This document shows, piece by piece, positions 44,616 through 53,158 of a DNA stretch of 64,000 bases; position 1 is the stretch's first letter; every line of letters begins with the position of its first letter. The DNA is from Propioniciclava tarda (GTDB taxonomy: Bacteria; Actinomycetota; Actinomycetes; Propionibacteriales; Propionibacteriaceae), in NCBI RefSeq assembly GCF_900182665.1, contig NZ_FXTL01000016.1, positions 1 through 64,000 on the forward strand, read 5' to 3'. Below the pieces are notes generated by a model. That model made no database searches. It saw only the letters and a program-made list of their open reading frames with translations, and was not told the DNA's origin. The position numbers were made by a program, and so were the translations under genes.

Positions 44616-46027
44616 CGGGCCACCTCCTCACGGGTCGAGGCGAAGAATTTCAGCAGCGACTGTTCCAGCATGGCGCTGCGGTAGGCCGCGCTCGCCCGGG
44701 CGTCGCTGATCGGCGTCCCTTCGGTCTTCATCACGGACGCCGCCGCCGCGGCCGTCTCGGGGGTCCAGGCGCAACCGAGCAGGGCGTCCTCGGTAGCCAG
44801 CGCGCGAATCGGGGTGGCGGCGACGCCACCCAGGCCGATCCGGACGCGACTCACGACGCCATCGCTCAGCTCGACCGCGTAGCCGACGGCGACGCTCGAG
44901 ATGTCGTCCATGCGGCGCTTGGCGATCTTGTGGAACGCCGTCAGCGGGGCCAGCGGCAGCGGAACCCGCACGCTCTTGATGAGTTCTCCCGGTTCGCGAA
45001 GTGTCTGGCGATAGCCGGTGAAGTAGTCGGCGAGCGGCACCTCGCGTTCGCCGCGGCGTCCGATCAACACCACGGACGCCTCCAGGGCCAGCAGCGTCGG
45101 CGGGCTGTCGCCGATCGGGGACGCCGTGCCCAGGTTGCCGCCGAGCGTGGCCGCGTTCCGGATGAGCGGCGAGGCGAACTGCGGCCAGAGGGCGTCCAGC
45201 AGCGGGACGCGTCCGGCGAGGCGGCGCTCGATCTCGCTCAACGTGAGCCCGGCGCCGATCTCGATGTGGTCATCAGTGAATTCCAGGCAGCGCAGCTCGG
45301 GCAGCGCCTCGACGGCGACCAGCGTCGCCTTGGTGCGGCCGAGGATGTTGCGCTCCACGTTCAGGTCCGTGCCGCCGGCCAGGGGGGCCGCACCGTCGGC
45401 GTCCAGGGCATCGAAGGCCTCGGCGAGACTGGCCGGACGCACGACCGCACCCGCGGCGTCCGAGACCGAAACGGGGCTGGGCCACGAGCTGGGCTGCGCG
45501 AGGCGCTCGACCCAAGGATCGTCCGCGGGCGGCGACTCGATCGCCAGCGCGGCGTCCTTGATGGGCCGGTAGCCGGTGCACCGGCACAGGTTGCCGGCGA
45601 GGGCTTCTAGGTGGACGCCGTTGCCGCAGCCGTGCTGCCCGGGCGTCCGGTCGGCGCGGTAGTACTCGCCGGCGAGGCTGGAGACGAAGCCCGGCGTGCA
45701 GTAGCCGCACTGGGAGCCGCCGGCGGCGGCGAGGACGGCCTGGGTGGGATGCAGGCGATCCGGCGTCCCGAGCCCCTCGACGGTGACGACCTCGGCGCCG
45801 TGCAGGGAGCCGAGCGTCACCAGGCACGAGTTGACGGAGTCGAGACGGCTGCGGGCGCCGTCCGGGCGGACGATGAGCACCGCGCAGGCGCCGCACTCGC
45901 CCTCGGCGCAGCCTTCCTTCGCGGCGGTCAGGCCGATCGAGCGGAGCCAGGTCAGTAGGTTGGTCTGTGGCGGCGTCCCCGTGGCGTCCCGCACGATCCC
46001 GTTCACGGTGATCTCCAGCCTGCCCAC
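44612..46027 (-). CDS. xdhA: Xanthine dehydrogenase, Fe-S/FAD subunit
   Basis: A 471-aa small subunit combining two [2Fe-2S] domains and the FAD domain. The plant-type cluster is GCAEGECGACAVL, the second is CGYCTPGF ... CRCTGYRPI, and the FAD domain has PLAGGTDLNVERNILG and ATLGGNLGTASPIGDSPPTLLAL. The GTG at 46027 is preferred because GGGAGG lies 4-5 nt upstream; a TTG at 46039 is in frame but lacks a site. Electrons flow from the Mo centre in XdhB through these clusters to FAD and NAD+. Confidence 0.93.
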
Positions 46028-46350
46028 AACGCCTCCCAACCCGTCCCGAACCGACGGTCCGGGTGAGGCGACCCTAATCCGCGCCCGAGGGGGGCGACAA
46101 ACATCATCTGCGCGGTACTTGCCAGCGATGCGCTGCGCCTGGGTCCAGGTGTCGACGACATGCTTCAGCGGCGACTACACGTGCCGGGCTTTCGACCATG
46201 GCAGCGTCTGGACGACGTCGGTCCTCACCGGAGGTGCTACGAATAGACCGCTCTGGGTCTTCGGCCAGGCCGGTCGTCAGGTGTGGGCAGTGTGCAACGG
46301 CGTCACGTCGAACCTGCTGACCTGGTGATCACGGACGTGCGGAGGTAGTC
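46028..46350. other. Intergenic region with a doubtful 66-aa frame
   Basis: The plus strand contains a frame from ATG 46128 to 46328 encoding a Cys/Trp-rich 66-aa peptide (MRCAWVQVSTTCFSGDYTC...). It has no ribosome-binding site and no family resemblance, but its composition is lower in GC than shadow frames elsewhere. It may be a remnant of a secreted protein. The xdh promoter should lie in the right part of 46028-46090. Confidence 0.3.
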
Positions 46351-46617
46351 ATGCAGTGGACGGTGGGTGTCATCTCGACCCTGGCGGTGGCCGGCCTGCT
46401 GCTCGGCACCGCGGTGCTGCCCCGGCCGACCGTCGAGCGCGCGCTGCTGGCGGTAGCCGCTGCAGCCTTGATCGCCTATGCCGTCTGGGGCCTCGTCCGT
46501 GACGCGGGCACTTTCTACTACAGCTGGGCGTCGTTCCTCGCCCCGGCGGCGGCCGTGGCGCTCTGGGTGTGGCGACGCCGCACGGCGGCGCCGAAGCCGA
46601 GGCGGGCGATCAGTTAG
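46351..46617 (+). CDS. DUF2568/YrdB-like small membrane protein
   Basis: An 88-aa protein with three hydrophobic segments (residues ~4-24, ~32-50, ~55-75) and a basic C-terminus (WRRRTAAPKPRR). Size and helix pattern match small YrdB/DUF2568 membrane proteins; the family call is moderate. CGGAGG precedes the ATG. It overlaps the convergent DUF2177 gene by 8 bp. Confidence 0.65.
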   Translation: MQWTVGVISTLAVAGLLLGTAVLPRPTVERALLAVAAAALIAYAVWGLVRDAGTFYYSWASFLAPAAAVALWVWRRRTAAPKPRRAIS

Positions 46618-47044
46618 CGCCGGACCCGAGCGCCTTGAGGCGTCCGAGGATCGTCGCCGTGACCGCGGTCACGACGCCGCTCGCGACGGCGCCCCACGCC
46701 ATGTCGAGCAGGGCCAGGCCCCACGGGAAGCCCTTCAGCACGGCCACCCCGGTCAGCCCCCAGGTCGCGTAGGCGAGCAGTCCGAAGAGCGCGCCGGACG
46801 CCGCCCGCGACGCCAGCGAGGCGTCCGGGTCGTGGGGCCGGACGCCGAACGCGACGATGCCGCAGACGAAAAGGGCGTAGAACAAGCCCGCGGCGGCTCC
46901 GTTGGGGCTGTCGGCCATCAGTTGCGGGATCTGGCTCCGGTACTGCTGGCCAGCGACGAGGCTGATCCAGACGACGTCGAGGGCCGCGAAGGTCGCGGCG
47001 GCCAGCAGGTAGGCGACTCCCCAGCGCCGGACGCTGTCGCTCAC
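46610..47044 (-). CDS. DUF2177 family membrane protein
   Basis: A 144-aa protein with four helices. AYLLAAATFAALDVVWISLVAGQQYRSQI, GLFYALFVCGIVAFGV, GALFGLLAYATWGLTGVAVLKGFPW and LLDMAWGAVASGVVTA are the ordered signatures of DUF2177. GTG 47044 overlaps the stop of the upstream flavoprotein-like gene (GTGA), so the two are coupled. Function of the family is unknown. Confidence 0.85.
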   Translation of the reverse strand: MSDSVRRWGVAYLLAAATFAALDVVWISLVAGQQYRSQIPQLMADSPNGAAAGLFYALFVCGIVAFGVRPHDPDASLASRAASGALFGLLAYATWGLTGVAVLKGFPWGLALLDMAWGAVASGVVTAVTATILGRLKALGSGAN

Positions 47045-47514
47045 GCGTCGAAGGTCCCGTGATCGCCGGCCGTAGGCATGGTGCCCGTGACCTTGGCCTT
47101 GATCATGTCGAGCAGTTGGACGGCCGCGTTGGGGCTGTCCCAGTACGACACGGTGCCCGGGTCGACCTCGAGCACGATGTTGTCCGGGTTCTCCGGGCCG
47201 CCCGTGGTGTACGCGTCGTTGAAGACGTTCCAGAGGCGCTGCTTGAGTTCGACCGAGGTGTTGATCGCGCCGGTGCCCGAGACCGACACCCACGTGGTCG
47301 AGTCGACCAGTGTCAGGTTGACCTGCTTGCCGTCCGAGTCGCGCGCGACGTCGTTGGCGGCCTGGGTGATGAAGCGGAACACCCCGTCGGCGTACTCCTG
47401 CACGGCCATCGGGCGGCTCACGAGCCGGCCCTCGGCGTCCGTGGTGGTGAACATGGCGAACCGGGAGGTGCCGGCCAGGTCCTCGAGGCTGGGGGTCTGC
47501 TTGTCGTCGCTCAT
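47041..47514 (-). CDS. Pyridoxamine 5'-phosphate oxidase-like (general stress) protein
   Basis: A 157-aa split-barrel flavin-binding protein of the general stress protein 26 type. SRFAMFTTTDAEGRLVSRPMAVQEYADGVFRFIT forms the FMN-barrel start, followed by VNLTLVDSTTWVSVSGTG. The C-terminal VEVDPGT-like strand and YWD segment are typical. ATG 47514 has GGAAAGG upstream. Probably binds FMN, F420 or a related cofactor; the reaction is unknown. Confidence 0.85.
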   Translation of the reverse strand: MSDDKQTPSLEDLAGTSRFAMFTTTDAEGRLVSRPMAVQEYADGVFRFITQAANDVARDSDGKQVNLTLVDSTTWVSVSGTGAINTSVELKQRLWNVFNDAYTTGGPENPDNIVLEVDPGTVSYWDSPNAAVQLLDMIKAKVTGTMPTAGDHGTFDA

Positions 47515-47639
47515 GCTGCGGCCTTTCCGAGGCGGACGCCTCACGTCGGCAAGCCTAGGGACGCCTGCGCCGGTCGACCATGGGTGTGCGACCCCAATTG
47601 CGGACGCCTCGCCCCCTGACGTGGACGGCCTGGGTCACA

Positions 47640-47688
47640 TTGACAGGAATCGATACGCGCTGGTTGGATCGGATCGACAACCGTCGAT
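47640..47688 (+). promoter_or_regulatory. Promoter of the ACR3 gene with ArsR operator
   Basis: TTGACA (47640-47645), an 18-bp spacer and TTGGAT (47664-47669) are followed by the palindrome ATCGAC-AACC-GTCGAT (47673-47688) over the expected start site. The core TCGACAACCGTCGA differs by one base from the arsM operator at 32.4 kb, and the promoter geometry is the same. Confidence 0.7.
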
Positions 47689-47704
47689 ATCACCAAGGAG
47701 CGTC

Positions 47705-48811
47705 GTGACCTCACCTGCCCCGACCGTCGCGAAGCAGCTGTCTTTTCTCGATCGCTACCTGCCGGTGTGGATCCTCGCGGCCATGGCCCTGGGGCTGGCC
47801 CTCGGACGCCTCGTCCCCGGGCTGAACTCCGCCCTGGACGCCGTCAAGATCGGCTCCGTCTCGCTGCCGATCGCGCTGGGACTACTGGTGATGATGTACC
47901 CGGTGCTGGCGAAGGTCCGCTACGACGAGACCCGCCGGATCACCGCCGATCGCCGCCTGATGGGCCTGTCGCTGGTGCTCAACTGGGTGCTCGGGCCGGC
48001 GTTGATGTTCGCCCTGGCCTGGGTCTTCCTGCCCGACCTGCCCGCCTACCGCACCGGGTTGATCATCGTGGGGCTCGCGCGGTGCATCGCGATGGTGCTG
48101 ATCTGGAACGACCTCGCCTGCGGCGACCGGGAGGCCGCCGCGGTGTTGGTGGCCATCAACTCGGTGTTCCAAGTGCTGGCGTTCTCGGCGCTCGGCTGGT
48201 TCTACCTGGTCGTGCTGCCGGGCTGGCTGGGCCTGCCCACGGCGTCCGCGGACTTCTCGTTCTGGGCGATCTTCGTCTCGGTGCTGGTGTTCCTGGGGAT
48301 TCCTTTGGCGGCCGGCTTCCTGACCCGCTACGTCGGTGAGAAGACCAAGGGACGCCGTTGGTACGAGTCCGTCCTGCTGCCGAAGCTCGGGCCTTGGGCG
48401 CTGGTCGGACTGCTCTTCACCATCGTGCTGCTGTTCGCCCTGCAAGGGGAAACGATCACATCGCGGCCCTTCGACGTGGCCCGCATCGCGGTGCCGCTCG
48501 TCGCCTACTTCGCGGTGATGTGGACGGGCTCGCTGTTCGCCTCCCGGGCCGCCGGGCTCGACTACGCGCACGCCACGACGGTCGCGTTCACGGCGGCCGG
48601 CAACAACTTCGAGCTCGCCATCGCGGTCGCCATCGGCACCTTCGGGGTCACGTCCGGGCAGGCGCTGGCCGGGGTGGTCGGTCCGCTCATCGAGGTGCCC
48701 GTGTTGGTCGCCCTCGTCTACGTCTCGCTGTGGCTGCGTCCGCGGCTGTTCCCGGCTCCCGCCGCGACCCAGGTCGCTGACCCCACTGCTTCCGGCCCCT
48801 ATCGGGGCTGA
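47705..48811 (+). CDS. arsB: Arsenite efflux transporter of the ACR3 family
   Basis: A 368-aa ACR3-type As(III)/H+ antiporter with ten hydrophobic segments. GLARCIAMVLIWNDLACGD contains the conserved functional Cys of helix 4, and AGNNFELAIAVAIGTFGVTSGQALAGVVGPLIEVPVL in helix 9 holds the conserved Glu. GTG 47705 has AAGGAG 4 nt upstream. It is followed by arsC and preceded by an ArsR operator, although arsR itself is 15 kb away. A weak GCCCC-TATC-GGGGC hairpin overlaps its stop. Confidence 0.94.
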   Translation: MTSPAPTVAKQLSFLDRYLPVWILAAMALGLALGRLVPGLNSALDAVKIGSVSLPIALGLLVMMYPVLAKVRYDETRRITADRRLMGLSLVLNWVLGPALMFALAWVFLPDLPAYRTGLIIVGLARCIAMVLIWNDLACGDREAAAVLVAINSVFQVLAFSALGWFYLVVLPGWLGLPTASADFSFWAIFVSVLVFLGIPLAAGFLTRYVGEKTKGRRWYESVLLPKLGPWALVGLLFTIVLLFALQGETITSRPFDVARIAVPLVAYFAVMWTGSLFASRAAGLDYAHATTVAFTAAGNNFELAIAVAIGTFGVTSGQALAGVVGPLIEVPVLVALVYVSLWLRPRLFPAPAATQVADPTASGPYRG

Positions 48812-48855
48812 CTGAGTGCCCGAGGTTTCGGATATCCGACACAGTGAGCACTCAG
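48812..48855. repeat. Inverted repeat between arsB and arsC
   Basis: CTGAGTGC (48812-48819) and GCACTCAG (48848-48855) enclose the 12-bp palindrome TCGGATATCCGA (48828-48839). It could be a regulatory site or processing hairpin that sets arsC expression apart from arsB. Confidence 0.55.
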
Positions 48856-48923
48856 ACACCACCCGAATCCCGATCCACCGCCCGACTAACCAACCCCAGT
48901 AGCCAGCCCTCGAAGGAGCCGCC

Positions 48924-49385
48924 ATGACCCACGCCAAGCCGTCCGTGATGTTCGTCTGCGTCCACAACGCCGGACGGTCCCAGATGGGCGCGGCCTACGC
49001 CCACCACCTGTCCGGGGGCGCCGTCGAGGTGCGCTCGGCGGGATCGGCGCCCGCGGCGTCCATCAACCCCGCCGTCCGTGAGGCGATGCTCGAGGAGGGG
49101 ATCGACATCTCGGCCGAGGTCCCGAAGGTCCTGACCGCCGAAGCCGTCGAGGCGTCCGATGTCGTCATCACGATGGGCTGCGGCGACACGTGCCCGTACT
49201 TCCCGGGCAAGCGCTACCTCGACTGGACGCTCGCCGACCCCGCGGGGCAGGGCGTGGACGCCGTCCGGCCGATCCGCGACGACATCAAGGCCCGCGTGGC
49301 CGAGCTGCTGGGCGAGTTGGGCGTCGAGGTCGTTGACATCGTGCCGTGCTGCTCGCCCGACGAGCGCGCGTCCGGCTGCTGCTGA
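48924..49385 (+). CDS. arsC: Arsenate reductase, low-molecular-weight phosphatase fold
   Basis: A 153-aa ArsC. The P-loop CVHNAGR holds the nucleophile Cys12 and Arg18; Cys86 and Cys90 (MGCGDTCPYFPGKRYLDW) are the resolving cysteines of thioredoxin-type relatives. The tail has extra pairs (PCCSPDERASGCC). It reduces As(V) to As(III), which ACR3 then exports or ArsM methylates. GAAGGAG lies before the ATG. In mycothiol-containing actinobacteria electrons come from thioredoxin or mycoredoxin; which one is not decided here. Confidence 0.94.
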   Translation: MTHAKPSVMFVCVHNAGRSQMGAAYAHHLSGGAVEVRSAGSAPAASINPAVREAMLEEGIDISAEVPKVLTAEAVEASDVVITMGCGDTCPYFPGKRYLDWTLADPAGQGVDAVRPIRDDIKARVAELLGELGVEVVDIVPCCSPDERASGCC

Positions 49386-49462
49386 GTCCAGCCTCAGCCC
49401 TCCCGGGGCGAGCGAGCCCGGACGCGTCCGGACAGGCGGCGGGCTCGGGTGAGAATGGGCTC

Positions 49463-50083
49463 ATGACTCGCGACCGGTTGGACCACGTCGACGTCGGCGT
49501 CCTGGACGCCGTCCTGTTCGATATGGACGGCACCCTCCTGGACTCCTATCCCGTCGTCGAGCGCTGCTGGACCGAGGTCGCCGTCCGGCACGGCCTCGAC
49601 CCGGCATCCGTGCTGGCGATGATCCACGGCGTCCCGGCGGACTATTCGCTGCGCCGACTCTTCCCCGAGGCGTCCGCCGAGTTCATCGCCGCCGAGTTCG
49701 ATCGCCTGCTCGACCGGGAGTGCGAAGTGACCGACGGCGTCCGGGCGCTACCTGGAGCGCACGAGCTGATCGCCTGGCTGGACGAGCGCAGGACGCCCTG
49801 GGCGGTCGTCACCAGCGCGGTGCCGCGGCTGGCGTGGGTCCGGCTGCGGGCCGCCGGCTTCGAGCCGACAGTGTTGGTCACCCCGCTCGACACCGCGCGC
49901 GGCAAGCCGGCCCCGGATCCGTTCCTCGAGGGGGCTCGGCGCCTCGGCGTCCCGATCGAGCGCTGCCTCGCCGTCGAGGACTCGCCCGGCGGACTGGAGT
50001 CTGCGCGGGCGTCCGGTGCGGTGGTGGTCGAGGTGGGTCCCGACGGGGTGTCGCTCGTCGACCTGCTCGGACGCCTCCGCTGA
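49463..50083 (+). CDS. HAD-family hydrolase (phosphatase, beta-phosphoglucomutase-like)
   Basis: A 206-aa HAD-IA phosphatase. Motif I is VLFDMDGTLLDSYP (nucleophile Asp and general acid Asp), motif II WAVVTSA, and motif III/IV GKPAPDPFLEGARRLGVPIERCLAVEDSPGGLESARASGA. The cap domain is helical, as in small sugar-phosphate or glycerol-phosphate phosphatases. ATG 49463 follows GGGTGAGAATGGG. Substrate unknown. Confidence 0.9.
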   Translation: MTRDRLDHVDVGVLDAVLFDMDGTLLDSYPVVERCWTEVAVRHGLDPASVLAMIHGVPADYSLRRLFPEASAEFIAAEFDRLLDRECEVTDGVRALPGAHELIAWLDERRTPWAVVTSAVPRLAWVRLRAAGFEPTVLVTPLDTARGKPAPDPFLEGARRLGVPIERCLAVEDSPGGLESARASGAVVVEVGPDGVSLVDLLGRLR

Positions 50084-50275
50084 GTTCACCTGCTCGGACG
50101 CCTGCGTCGACGAGCTTGGACGCCTCTGCTCGCCTCCTCACTCACGGACACCTCTCGGACACCTCTCGCGCACCGTTGCTCGTGGCCGATGATCTGGCGG
50201 GACGCGGAATAACCCACTATGTTCACGGATTGAATAGTTCATGACTTTCAAACGTGTGCCATCCGAGGAGCTGCC

Positions 50276-51145
50276 ATGAAACTCGACCGCGCCGGACTCG
50301 TCCGGACCCTCATCGTCGTCGTCCTGGGCGCCCTCGTCGCCCTCGCCGGCAGCCAAGGTGGCGCGCGCGTCGCCGGCTGGCCGGTGTTCGCACTCGCGGT
50401 CGCCGCGGCGTTCGTCATCCAGTGGATCGTGTTCGTGCCCTCGTACCGGGCGCAGACCGAGCACTTCTTCGACCTCACCGGCAGCCTCACCTACATCTCG
50501 CTGACGGTCCTCATCGCGCTGCTCACGCCCGGCCAGGACGCCCGCGGCTGGCTGCTCGGGGCACTGGTCGTCATCTGGGCGGCCCGGCTGGGCTCGTTCC
50601 TGTTCACACGCGTCCGGCGTAGTGGCGCCGACGATCGGTTCGACGAGATCAAGCCCAACCTGACCCGCTTCCTGTCCGTCTGGACCATCCAGGGCCTCTG
50701 GGTCACCATGACCGCCGCGGCCGCCTGGATCGCCATGACGTCGGCGTCCAAGGTGCCGTTGGACGCCTTCGCTGCGGTCGGCCTCGTGGTCTGGCTGATC
50801 GGATTCGGTTTCGAGGTCGTCGCCGACCTGCAGAAGTCGCGCTTCAAGGCCGATCCCGCCAACGCCGGACGCTTCATCAGTACTGGCCTGTGGTCCGTCT
50901 CGCGCCACCCGAACTACTTCGGCGAGATCCTGCTCTGGATCGGCGTCGCCATCATCGCCTTGCCCGCCCTGAGCGGCTGGCAGTACATCGCGCTGCTGTC
51001 GCCGGTGTTCGTGGCGCTGCTGCTCATCAAGCTGTCCGGCATCCCGCTCTTGGAGGCGAAGGCCGACAAGAAGTGGGGCGGCCAGGCCGACTACGAGGAG
51101 TACAAGCGTCGGACGCCGGTGCTGCTGCCCTTCGGACGCCGGTAG
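50276..51145 (+). CDS. DUF1295 family membrane protein (steroid reductase-like)
   Basis: A 289-aa integral membrane protein with about seven helices. The C-terminal part is diagnostic: VVADLQKSRFKADPANAGRFISTGLWSVSRHPNYFGEILLWIGV, followed by IPLLEAKADKKWGGQADYEEYKRRTPVLLPF. DUF1295 proteins resemble ergosterol/steroid 5-alpha reductases and isoprenylcysteine methyltransferases, using NADPH or SAM near this HPNYxGE motif. GAGGAG precedes the ATG. The spacer before it is unusually AT-rich (50205-50255), likely the promoter. Confidence 0.88.
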   Translation: MKLDRAGLVRTLIVVVLGALVALAGSQGGARVAGWPVFALAVAAAFVIQWIVFVPSYRAQTEHFFDLTGSLTYISLTVLIALLTPGQDARGWLLGALVVIWAARLGSFLFTRVRRSGADDRFDEIKPNLTRFLSVWTIQGLWVTMTAAAAWIAMTSASKVPLDAFAAVGLVVWLIGFGFEVVADLQKSRFKADPANAGRFISTGLWSVSRHPNYFGEILLWIGVAIIALPALSGWQYIALLSPVFVALLLIKLSGIPLLEAKADKKWGGQADYEEYKRRTPVLLPFGRR

Positions 51146-51244
51146 CCCCACATCGTGCCGATGGCTGAGCTTGCCGAAGCCCCAGGTGCCGTGAACCCGA
51201 CGCCCTCGGCCAACCGATGATCGTTGACCAAGGCCCCTGCGCCG

Positions 51245-51724
51245 TCAGCGCTGCCGGGAGCGCCGGTGGAGCTCGCGGAGGCGTCCGGTGAGTTCTGGAG
51301 CGGGCCCATCGGTCGGCACCCCGGGCGCGATCTCGGAGATCGGCAGGCAGTTCACCGGCCCCTCAGGGACGCCCCACTCGGCCAGCCACTCGCCCAACTG
51401 CGCGGACGAAGCGGCGTACACGATCCGCCCGAGGCCCACCCAGGCGTGGGCGGCCGCGCACATCGGGCAGTGCTCGCCGGAGGTGTAGACCGTCGCCCGG
51501 CCCCGCTCCTCGTGGCCGAGTTCGGACGCCGCCCACACGGCAAGCGCCAGCTCCGGATGCCTCGTGTGGTCGCCGCCGCCGACGTGATTGCGCTCTTCCC
51601 GCAGCACCGCACCGGAGGCGTCCACCAGCAACGAGCCGAACGGCTCGTCCCCGGCGTCCAGTGCCTGCTCGGCGAGGTCCACGGAGCGGACCAGGAAGGC
51701 GTAGTCGGTCTCTGAGATCCCCAT
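51245..51724 (-). CDS. Nucleoside/guanine deaminase-like zinc enzyme
   Basis: A 159-aa cytidine-deaminase-fold protein. HPELALAVWAA supplies the first zinc ligand and catalytic Glu, and SGEHCPMCAAAHAWVGLGRIVY the PCxxC-type pair. NHVGGGDHTRHPE is typical of bacterial guanine deaminases rather than TadA, which has a HAE motif. It would convert guanine to xanthine, the substrate of the xanthine dehydrogenase at 42-46 kb. ATG 51724 is the only start near the domain; the frame runs on upstream as an antisense shadow. Confidence 0.82.
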   Translation of the reverse strand: MGISETDYAFLVRSVDLAEQALDAGDEPFGSLLVDASGAVLREERNHVGGGDHTRHPELALAVWAASELGHEERGRATVYTSGEHCPMCAAAHAWVGLGRIVYAASSAQLGEWLAEWGVPEGPVNCLPISEIAPGVPTDGPAPELTGRLRELHRRSRQR

Positions 51725-51769
51725 GAGAGCCGATCCTGCCAGTGTTTGTCCGCGTGAAAGACTCGACCC

Positions 51770-53158
51770 ATGCCGCACTTCGACCTCTGCGTGATCGGCT
51801 CGGGATCGGGCAACAGCCTGATCGACGAGCGGTTCGCTGACCTGTCCGTCGCGCTTGTGGACGACGGGGTGCCGTTCGGGGGCACGTGTCTGAACAAGGG
51901 CTGCATCCCGACGAAGATGTTCGTCTACCCGGCCGACCTGCTCCGGACGCCCGGGGAGGCCGCCCGCGTCAACGTCTCCATGGACGCCCCGAGCGTCGAC
52001 TTCGCGGGCGTCCGCGACCGCGTCTTCGGACGCATCGATCCCATCGCGGAGGGCGGCGAGCGGTGGCGCGCGTCGGCGTCCAACCTGACGCTGTACCGGC
52101 AGACCGCACGCTTCGTCGCCCCCAAGACGCTGCAGATCGGCGACGAGACGATCACCGCGGACCGGTTCGTGATCGCCGCCGGCTCCCGCGCGGTGCGGCC
52201 CGACATCGAGGGCCTGGACGCCGTCGCGGACCGCGTGCACACCTCCGACACGATCATGCGCCTGGACGCCCTGCCGACGTCGCTGGCGATCATCGGCGGC
52301 GGGTTCATCGCGGCCGAGTTCGCACACGTGTTCTCGGCGTACGGCGTCCACGTGACCGTGATCCACCGCGGCCAACGGATGCTCGCCCGCGAGGACGCCG
52401 AGATCGCGCGCCGCTACACGCGCGCCGCGGCGTCCTACGTCGACCTCCGGCTGAACACTCGCGTGACCAGGGCGGACGCCGCCGCCGACGGCGTCCGGCT
52501 GTCGCTGGACGGCCCCGACGGGCCGTCCGAGGTGACCGCCGAACTCGTTCTGATCGCCACCGGACGCCACCCCAACGGCGACCGGCTCGGCGTCCAGGCC
52601 GCGGGCATCGAGCTGGACGCCGACGGTTACGTCGTCGTGGACGCCCAACAGCGGACCACCGCCGAGGGCGTCTGGGCGCTGGGGGATGTCTGCTCCCATG
52701 GGCAGCTCAAGCACGTCGCCAACCACGAGGCGCGGATCGTCCAGCACAACCTGCTCCACCCGGACGCGCCCCGCAGCAACGACGACCGCCCGGTGCCGCA
52801 CGCGGTGTTCACGCACCCGCAGATTGCCTCCGTGGGGCTCACCGAGGACGCCGCCCGCGCGGCCGGTCTCGACGTCGCGGTCGCCGTCCAGGAGTTCGGC
52901 TCGGTCGCCTACGGTTGGGCCACCGCGGACGACACGAGCTGCTGCAAGCTCGTCGCCGACCGCGCGACGGGACGCCTCGTCGGCGCCCACCTCATCGGCA
53001 TGCAGGCGTCGCTGCTGATCCAGCCGCTGATCCAGGCGATGACGCTGGGCACCGACGTGGTGACGATGGCGCGCGGTCAGTACTGGATCCATCCGGCGCT
53101 GACCGAGGTCGTCGAGAACGCGTTGCTGGCCTTGAACCTGACGGAGGAGTCCGCATGA
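51770..53158 (+). CDS. mtr: Mycothione reductase
   Basis: A 462-aa flavoprotein disulfide reductase that regenerates mycothiol from its disulfide with NADPH. FAD binding CVIGSGSGNSLID, the redox pair GGTCLNKGCIPTKM, NADPH site IIGGGFIAAEFAHVF, the second FAD motif VWALGDVCS, and the C-terminal QYWIHPALTEVVENALL with the catalytic His are all present. The early segment lacks the GG of common reductases (GSGSGNS), which is typical of Mtr. It marks the host as mycothiol-producing; mshD is at 61.7 kb. Confidence 0.95.
   Translation: MPHFDLCVIGSGSGNSLIDERFADLSVALVDDGVPFGGTCLNKGCIPTKMFVYPADLLRTPGEAARVNVSMDAPSVDFAGVRDRVFGRIDPIAEGGERWRASASNLTLYRQTARFVAPKTLQIGDETITADRFVIAAGSRAVRPDIEGLDAVADRVHTSDTIMRLDALPTSLAIIGGGFIAAEFAHVFSAYGVHVTVIHRGQRMLAREDAEIARRYTRAAASYVDLRLNTRVTRADAAADGVRLSLDGPDGPSEVTAELVLIATGRHPNGDRLGVQAAGIELDADGYVVVDAQQRTTAEGVWALGDVCSHGQLKHVANHEARIVQHNLLHPDAPRSNDDRPVPHAVFTHPQIASVGLTEDAARAAGLDVAVAVQEFGSVAYGWATADDTSCCKLVADRATGRLVGAHLIGMQASLLIQPLIQAMTLGTDVVTMARGQYWIHPALTEVVENALLALNLTEESA

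Noticed and set aside
51245-51724. tRNA adenosine deaminase TadA
   Set aside because: The zinc/catalytic motif is HPE with NHVGGGDHTRHPE context, as in guanine deaminases, not the HAE motif of TadA.
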